NCBI GenBank assembly: GCA_027491785.1
Contig: JAOZGJ010000010.1
Span: forward strand, 18,028-82,027
Length of the DNA: 64,000 nt
DNA from: Thermoproteota archaeon
Lineage (GTDB): Archaea > Korarchaeota > Korarchaeia > Korarchaeales > Korarchaeaceae
Direction of reading: 5' to 3'
A model generated the notes under the pieces. That model saw nothing but the letters and a program-made list of their open reading frames with translations, was not told where the DNA came from and did not search any database. A program made the position numbers and the translations under genes. Positions 59,429-64,000 of this stretch are shown here, piece by piece (within the stretch, counting starts at the first letter, position 1; each line of letters begins with the position of its first letter).

Positions 59429-59943
59429 CAGCTACCAAGAAGGTAGCCATAGCCGGGCTCCTCTCAGCTCTGGGTGTAGTACTATCTCCCTACCTCTGGT
59501 TCCCTTTTTTAGCATCAAAGGCATATCCGGCGCAGCACATGATAAATGCGATAGCTGGTGTCCTGCTCGGACCTTGGTGGGCTTCCCTCATAGCCATAAT
59601 AGTGGGAACGATCAGGGTAAGCCTGGGAGTCGGGACCATATATGCATACCCCGGTGGGATACCCGGAGCTATCGTCGTCGGGAGTGTGGCTTGGCTCCTA
59701 AAAAGGCTTAACTGGGAGAATATCGAAATTGCCGCCCTGTTCGAGCCTCTAGGTACCGTCCTGATAGGAGGAACTATCTCCGTTTACGTATTCGCTCCAA
59801 TGCTCGGTCATAAGGAGATGATGTGGGCTCTCATACCGATATGGGGAAGCTGGGCCATTAGCTCGGTGCCAGGATGCATAATAGGGTATTTTGTCCTTCT
59901 AGGGTTGAGGAAAGTTGGGATCACCTGGAAGACCCTCAGCTAG
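59425..59943 (+). CDS. thiW: ThiW-family ECF S component (thiazole/thiamine precursor)
   Basis: A 172-residue membrane protein with about five or six helices. KVAIAGLLSALGVVLSPYLWF, KAYPAQHMINAIAGVLLGPW and IYAYPGGIPGAIVVG match ThiW, the predicted hydroxyethylthiazole uptake S component. Its genes regularly follow TPP riboswitches. It has no EcfA/T of its own here and could share the module at 49603-52184. Overlaps its neighbours on both sides. Confidence 0.9.
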   Translation: MTATKKVAIAGLLSALGVVLSPYLWFPFLASKAYPAQHMINAIAGVLLGPWWASLIAIIVGTIRVSLGVGTIYAYPGGIPGAIVVGSVAWLLKRLNWENIEIAALFEPLGTVLIGGTISVYVFAPMLGHKEMMWALIPIWGSWAISSVPGCIIGYFVLLGLRKVGITWKTLS

Positions 59944-60499
59944 TAGGTTTCTCGGGAAGAGGACCCTAATAGTTGGAGATGTGGGATCAGGAAAGACCAG
60001 ATACACGGCTGAGATACTCAGTTACCTCCTCCTCTCCCGGGAAGGAGTGACTGTAATAGATATGGGACCTGAGAGGAGAGGCATAGGACTTCCCCTCACT
60101 CGCTATGTGGATATACCGAATTGGGTGAGATACTTAAGGCCCAAATCCCTGAGAGCTCCTCGCTTAGAGGGTAAGAATGCTGACGAGGTCCTGAGGCTAG
60201 CTAAGCATAACTTAGAAGTAATAAGACCCTTCCTCTTGATATATCAAGAGGAACCTACCTCAATACTTGTTATGAACGATCTCTCTATTTATCTGCAAGC
60301 AGGCCCCTTAGAGGACATACTAAATTGTATAAGGGAGAGTAGTACCTTCTTGGGAAACGCATATTACGGATCGAATCTAGCAGAAGACAAGGGAAGTGGG
60401 ATAAGTTATAGGGAGAGGGTTCTAGTGGAAGAACTTATGAGAGGAATGGACTACGTGATACTTCTAGTGAGATATCTAGAGGATGGTCCACCTCAGTAA
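59915..60499 (+). CDS. P-loop NTPase of unknown role, last gene of the thiamine operon
   Basis: A 194-residue protein. A P-loop VGDVGSGKTRYTAEIL lies near residues 20-35. An Asp-rich GVTVIDMGPERRGIGLPL strand and a late hydrophobic strand ILVMNDLSIYL near 117 may be Walker B. The N-terminus is encoded within the last 29 bases of thiW, starting at TTG 59915. I do not recognise the family. Its place in a riboswitch-controlled thiamine salvage operon suggests a kinase or motor linked to thiamine, but nothing in the sequence proves it. Confidence 0.65.
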   Translation: MGSPGRPSASRFLGKRTLIVGDVGSGKTRYTAEILSYLLLSREGVTVIDMGPERRGIGLPLTRYVDIPNWVRYLRPKSLRAPRLEGKNADEVLRLAKHNLEVIRPFLLIYQEEPTSILVMNDLSIYLQAGPLEDILNCIRESSTFLGNAYYGSNLAEDKGSGISYRERVLVEELMRGMDYVILLVRYLEDGPPQ

Positions 60500-61015
60500 T
60501 CATTGGGGATAAAGGATCTTTAAGTTCGTTAGGGTAATCACTCTAGTTATTCCTAAAGGCAAAGCTATTGGAGAAAAGGCTGGACTATTCCCTAACCATG
60601 GGGGTGAGCTTAGAGCCACTCTGATAACTTCGCAGCTCTATCGAGGAAGTCTGGGAGGCCTGAACTCCTGTAGAACCCGCTATCACATAGATCTCAGTTA
60701 AAACTGGATGAGGAGAATGAGGGGATAATACAACCTTCCCACGAATGCGTATCCCATTGGTCAGCTGTAGTACGATCCTAAAAATGCTCGTATGTTGGTG
60801 TAAATATCTTTGACACAGTGATCCATGCGCATATACCAATACTTAAAGATTTTTTATTTCAATCTCTATGGAACTACTGCGACTGCGTGAGAGCGGTATG
60901 GGAAGCATCTAGGGTTCCATGTCCGGTGATTGGCGATCTCATGGGTGTAATCCAATTAGCGAGACCCCATCTTTTGACCTGAAGCCGATTGATGCGAGGT
61001 ATATCGTTAAATAGG
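60500..61015. other. intergenic region, no clear gene
   Basis: About 500 bases with short open stretches on both strands (for example leftward 60839-60585) but no recognisable protein. It may hold the end of a lost mobile element. A TATA-like GTTAAATAG lies at 61006-61014 for the antitoxin gene. Confidence 0.4.
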
Positions 61016-61033
61016 GGTAACAGATCTGTTACC
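61016..61033. promoter_or_regulatory. 18-bp perfect palindrome upstream of the AbiE antitoxin
   Basis: GGTAACAGATCTGTTACC is fully self-complementary. It starts right after the TATA-like GTTAAATAG and ends 11 bases before ATG 61045, so it covers the expected transcription start. AbiEi-type antitoxins repress their own promoter by binding inverted repeats. Confidence 0.75.
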
Positions 61034-61044
61034 TTGACTGGACG

Positions 61045-61644
61045 ATGAATCTCTACGAGATCAAGGAGAAGCTCATCTCCTCCGGGAGGGCAGTCTTCAA
61101 TATGGCTCAGCTATCTAACCTACTGGGGATACCCCGAGCTCACGCCAAGGTGTACGCGAGCAGGATGATAGCAAGGGGATGGGCTTGGAGGCCCATGAGG
61201 GGTGTAATCTCCCTCACCGATGATGAATTCATCATAGCCACCCAGATGATCGAGCCGTCCTATATCTCAATGCATGCTGCCCTCTACTTGCTTGAACTGG
61301 TCGATCAGGTCCCATCTCATATCGAATGCGTCACCACAAGGTACAGCATCAGGGTTCTCGGCATAAGGTACAGGAAGGTGAGGCCGGACCTCTTCTTTGG
61401 ATACGAGAGGGTGGAGAGGGCTGGAAGCTACATATTCATCGCCCTGCCTGAGAAGGCACTCCTCGACATGGTGTACTTTGGGTACGCTCCCTCCGAACAG
61501 GTCCTCTCCAAAATCGATCCATCTGTTTTGGAGAAGATGGCGAGGAATTACTCAAGACTGAGGAATTACAGGGCTAGGAGAGTTGTAGGGTGGGTGAGGA
61601 AGGTTGCTCAGCAGAGAGGATATCTTGAGACTAGCGAAGGTTAG
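61045..61644 (+). CDS. AbiEi-type antitoxin/transcriptional regulator
   Basis: A 199-residue protein with an N-terminal winged helix (FNMAQLSNLLGIPRAHAKVY, MIARGWAWRPMRGVISL) and a C-terminal domain of the AbiEi kind (SYISMHAALYLLELVDQVP, FIALPEKALLDMVYFG). It would repress the operon and neutralise the downstream nucleotidyltransferase. It overlaps the toxin gene by 41 bases. ATG 61045 follows the palindromic operator. Confidence 0.85.
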   Translation: MNLYEIKEKLISSGRAVFNMAQLSNLLGIPRAHAKVYASRMIARGWAWRPMRGVISLTDDEFIIATQMIEPSYISMHAALYLLELVDQVPSHIECVTTRYSIRVLGIRYRKVRPDLFFGYERVERAGSYIFIALPEKALLDMVYFGYAPSEQVLSKIDPSVLEKMARNYSRLRNYRARRVVGWVRKVAQQRGYLETSEG

Positions 61645-62344
61645 GAGACTGAAGCCTTGGCAGGAGGAGAAGAGATACGTCCAAGCGCTTGTGCTCTATG
61701 CCCTGAGTGAGTGGCCCATCGTCATGAAGGGAGGTACCTATCTCTGGTTCTTTCATGGGCTGAACAGATTCTCGGACGATCTAGACTTCTCCCAGGTGGG
61801 GAGCATCGAGGAGGGGCTGGGTGATGTGAGCCTCTCACTAGAACTTTTCGGTTTGAGAAACCGTATCAGGATATTAAAGGACGATAAATTCACCCTCACA
61901 TTCAGGCTAGATGTCTGGGGACCTCTATCTACCTCTGAGAAGGACCTCTGCCGGGTTCGCGTAGATATAAGCAGGAGGGAGGATGTCCTGTTGAAGCCCA
62001 TACCGGTGAAACTAGACGAACCTCACTACGGAATCCCCATAGCTTTTCTCAGGGGAATGGACCTGAAGGAAGCTCTGGCCGAGAAGATAAGGGCAGTTGT
62101 AGTGAGAGGCGCGGCGAGAGACCTCTATGACTCATGGTTCCTACTTAGGAGGGGAGTTAATCCTGATCGAGATCTGTTAGCGAAGAAACTAGAATTTTAC
62201 GGGATAAGGGACCTATCGAGACTATGTAGTAGGCTCAGGGCGATCGAGCGTTCATGGAAGTCTGACCTCGTACCTGTGATCTTCGGCCACCTTCCGGAAT
62301 TCTCTGATGTTTATCAAGAGCTAGCTTCAGCTCTGAACTGCTGA
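61604..62344 (+). CDS. AbiEii-type nucleotidyltransferase toxin
   Basis: A 246-residue DUF1814-type nucleotidyltransferase. The core motif is MKGGTYLWFFHGLNRFSDDL with the acidic pair (SDDLDFS) near residues 41-62, then VRVDISRREDVLL, and KALAEKIRAVVVRGAARDLYD-like residues near 160-180. It probably modifies tRNA ends or another nucleotide target and arrests growth. TTG 61604 lies inside the antitoxin gene. Confidence 0.87.
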   Translation: MLSREDILRLAKVRRLKPWQEEKRYVQALVLYALSEWPIVMKGGTYLWFFHGLNRFSDDLDFSQVGSIEEGLGDVSLSLELFGLRNRIRILKDDKFTLTFRLDVWGPLSTSEKDLCRVRVDISRREDVLLKPIPVKLDEPHYGIPIAFLRGMDLKEALAEKIRAVVVRGAARDLYDSWFLLRRGVNPDRDLLAKKLEFYGIRDLSRLCSRLRAIERSWKSDLVPVIFGHLPEFSDVYQELASALNC

Positions 62345-62652
62345 TGCCATGCTATGGAGGAGAGAATGTAATCTCGGATAAATCCTACACCCTTCCTGAT
62401 CGCATATCAGGAGGTGAACAGCAGAAATGTGCTTTAGCTAGAGCTCTATCATCTTCTCCCTCGCTGATACTTGCTGATGAACCGACGGGTAACCTAGACT
62501 CCGGATCTAAGAAAGAGGTGATGGGTTTACTGCGGGAGGCGGACGAAGATTGTGCCACGGTGATAGTGGTTACTCACGATCCCGAGGTCGCCTCCTATTC
62601 TAGAAGGATAATTAGGTTGAGGGATGGCTCCATAATAGGAGATGAGGGGTAA
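62344..62652 (+). pseudogene. ABC transporter ATPase fragment (MacB/LolD-like), N-terminus missing
   Basis: The last 85 codons encode the second half of an ABC ATPase: signature RISGGEQQKCALARALSSSP, Walker B LILADEPTGNLD, and the His-loop VIVVTHDPEVA. Walker A and the first half are absent; the first 15 residues before the signature do not match the family. It begins at the toxin gene's stop, so it is likely a truncated relic left when the AbiE module arrived. Confidence 0.75.
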
Positions 62653-62995
62653 GGTAGATCATTTCCCTCTGAAGAGTCCGGATTGAGGCCACTCCTCATG
62701 ACATGTCCTAGCTTAGGGATCCTCTGGCTCACTCGGAATCCTCCAGCTCTACCTCGATCCTTGCTCTCTCGAGCTCCTCCTCTACCCTACCTCACCCCCT
62801 GATTCACGTGTCATAATCAAATAAATCAAGAAGCATCTCCAGAATCCTATGCTGATGCTGAGGTATATCCAGGAACAGTCCCTTTACTCTGCTCTCTTCA
62901 TCAGTTCATCGGGAACCTAATCATCGACATTATTGGATCGTCTCGATAAGAGCTAACTTCGCATGCAGAACTGGATATTCAGTAAATTACTGCGA
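62653..62995. other. intergenic region with a small possible remnant
   Basis: Leftward, about 62895-62805 reads FLDIPQHQHRILEMLLDLFD in an open frame that ends at a stop; it may be the end of a decayed gene. Otherwise no gene or RNA is seen. Confidence 0.35.
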
Positions 62996-63223
62996 TTATC
63001 CTGGGGATATGAGATACGTTATCAGCCCTAGGGCTGCCGTTATCATACCAAGGAGTATGTGAATTAATCTGATATAATGGGAATATCTTCTAACTTCTCT
63101 AGGCAGAGTTAGAAGCAAGAGGCCTGTTATCAATGTCGCAGCACCATACCACATGGATACATTAGCGAAAATGTGATGATCCAGCATTACCTCCCGAAAT
63201 AGCTCTATAAGCCAATCTATCAT
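62996..63223 (-). CDS. small membrane protein downstream of the SagB-type enzyme
   Basis: A 75-residue protein with two hydrophobic helices (NVSMWYGAATLITGLLLLTL and LIHILLGMITAALGLITYLI) separated by a basic loop. The first helix is preceded by DHHIFANVSMWYG. It lies 1 base after the SagB-type gene stop and is surely co-transcribed with it. It resembles no family I can name; histidines in the N-terminal part could bind heme or metal. Confidence 0.6.
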   Translation of the reverse strand: MIDWLIELFREVMLDHHIFANVSMWYGAATLITGLLLLTLPREVRRYSHYIRLIHILLGMITAALGLITYLISPG

Positions 63224-63224
63224 G

Positions 63225-63953
63225 CTACCACTTCCTCCCTACCGGGAACAAGTATATGGGATGTTCAGAGCATCCAACTATTGATCGAACCCAGTCATCG
63301 TGAAAAGCTCCTATAGCAACTGTTCCAAGGTTAAGGGCAGTTGCCTGCAGATATATGTTCTGTCCCACATGCCCGGCCTCTAAATAGACATACCTTATCC
63401 CCCTTTCCCCATAGACAGAGGTCGTTCTCTCGAAATTGGCCGCTATTATGATGCATACTGCTGCTTTGTGTACCCAAGGCTGGTCAAGGGCTGCCTTCAT
63501 CAACTCTCCAGAGAAGTCTCCTTTCTTGATCAGCTCGATGGCGTGGTCAAATGGGTCATAATGGTATATGCCTGCTTGCAGATTTGAAACACCTCCTTCC
63601 TTCACAGATATGTAGAGTTCGAGGGGATACGTAGCTCCTGCACTGGGGGCAGATCTAAATCCATACTTTCGGAATGTTACTCCCTGCGCTGCCCATAGTA
63701 GCTGAGATATCTCCCTAAGGGAAAGGGGCTCTTGCCTATAGTCTCTTATAGATCTTCTCCTATAAATAGCCTCTTCAACGCTCATATTCCCCTTAAGCGA
63801 TGGTTTAGGCAGCGAGACTACTTCCCCTAATGCCTTTCCTTGCTTTGCCTTAAACAGGATCTTCACAGCCCCTGTCTGAAATAGAATCCATATAGTGAAG
63901 ACTATTATAGCTATAGTTATTAACGCAGACCTTGACTTGCTAGGGTACCTCAT
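63225..63953 (-). CDS. membrane-anchored SagB/ThcOx-family nitroreductase
   Basis: A 242-residue FMN oxidoreductase. Residues 10-28 are a signal-anchor helix (ALITIAIIVFTIWILFQTG). The nitroreductase domain starts with SVEEAIYRRRSIRDYRQEPL near 58-77 and continues with ISQLLWAAQGVT, RSAPSAGATYPLELYI, and GHVGQNIYLQATALNLGTVA near 190-210. SagB relatives oxidise azolines in peptide antibiotics, but here no cyclodehydratase or precursor peptide is nearby. An outside-facing redox role is more likely. The anchor is unusual for the family. Confidence 0.85.
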   Translation of the reverse strand: MRYPSKSRSALITIAIIVFTIWILFQTGAVKILFKAKQGKALGEVVSLPKPSLKGNMSVEEAIYRRRSIRDYRQEPLSLREISQLLWAAQGVTFRKYGFRSAPSAGATYPLELYISVKEGGVSNLQAGIYHYDPFDHAIELIKKGDFSGELMKAALDQPWVHKAAVCIIIAANFERTTSVYGERGIRYVYLEAGHVGQNIYLQATALNLGTVAIGAFHDDWVRSIVGCSEHPIYLFPVGRKW

Positions 63954-64000
63954 CCATGCGCTAGCCCTGCGATAAGGGAAAAATTTATCCCGAGAATGAA

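Noticed and set aside
60585..60839. Leftward 84-residue frame as a gene or transposase tail
   Set aside because: It has no recognisable domain, no ribosome site and no continuation in a known transposase.

Overview
The window reads as the chromosome of a thermophilic, anaerobic archaeon. The evidence is a NurA-HerA pair, a tungsten aldehyde:ferredoxin oxidoreductase with its radical-SAM partner, split archaeal lipoate ligase subunits, tetrahydromethanopterin (H4MPT) cofactor genes, AGG/AGA-rich arginine coding, TATA-like promoters, T-rich terminators, and Shine-Dalgarno sites of the GGAGGTGAT type. The mixture suits a TACK-lineage organism, and a Korarchaeum-like one is my guess. I cannot prove the lineage from the sequence, and I found no rRNA, tRNA or CRISPR array.

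Layout. 1-7.7 kb: an aspartoacylase-like zinc hydrolase, a large anchored FG-GAP surface protein, a B3/4-domain protein, a two-subunit lipoate ligase with an unknown partner, and an oxygen-defence pair (ferritin-like protein and superoxide reductase) followed by an Lrp regulator. 7.7-12 kb: a stand-alone RAM domain, an amino acid permease, a CPA2 antiporter and a winged-helix regulator with a strong inverted repeat around its TATA box. 12-15.8 kb: nurA and herA, the latter split in its P-loop by an intein. 15.8-17.3 kb: a LeuA/homocitrate-synthase-like protein that has lost its metal ligands. 17.5-20.8 kb: the AOR partner radical SAM protein and AOR.

22-32.3 kb is the most distinctive block. 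A leftward set makes or modifies H4MPT (DHPS-like protein, dihydromethanopterin reductase, RFAP synthase, DUF447). Divergent from it are a formaldehyde-activating enzyme (Fae), a 610-residue protein I cannot assign, and an MtdB-type methylene-H4MPT dehydrogenase. Together they look like a formaldehyde/C1 oxidation module with an uncharacterised component. 32.3-42 kb is a nickel region: a seven-gene Opp/Nik-type operon that ends in nikR and contains a DUF364 protein, then larB-larC for nickel-pincer cofactor synthesis. 42.3-45.8 kb is a complete fixCXAB (electron-bifurcating ETF) operon. 49.6-53.2 kb is an ECF-type transporter with a double ATPase. A worn stretch at 54.8-56.6 kb holds toxin-antitoxin and ABC-permease remnants.

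At 56.65 kb there is a clear TPP riboswitch. A hairpin that would hide the ribosome-binding site follows it. Downstream are an HMP-type permease, a ThiD-ThiN fusion, a ThiW-type ECF S component and an unknown P-loop protein. The last 3 kb carry an AbiE-type toxin-antitoxin pair with a perfect operator palindrome, an ABC ATPase fragment, and a membrane-anchored SagB-type nitroreductase.
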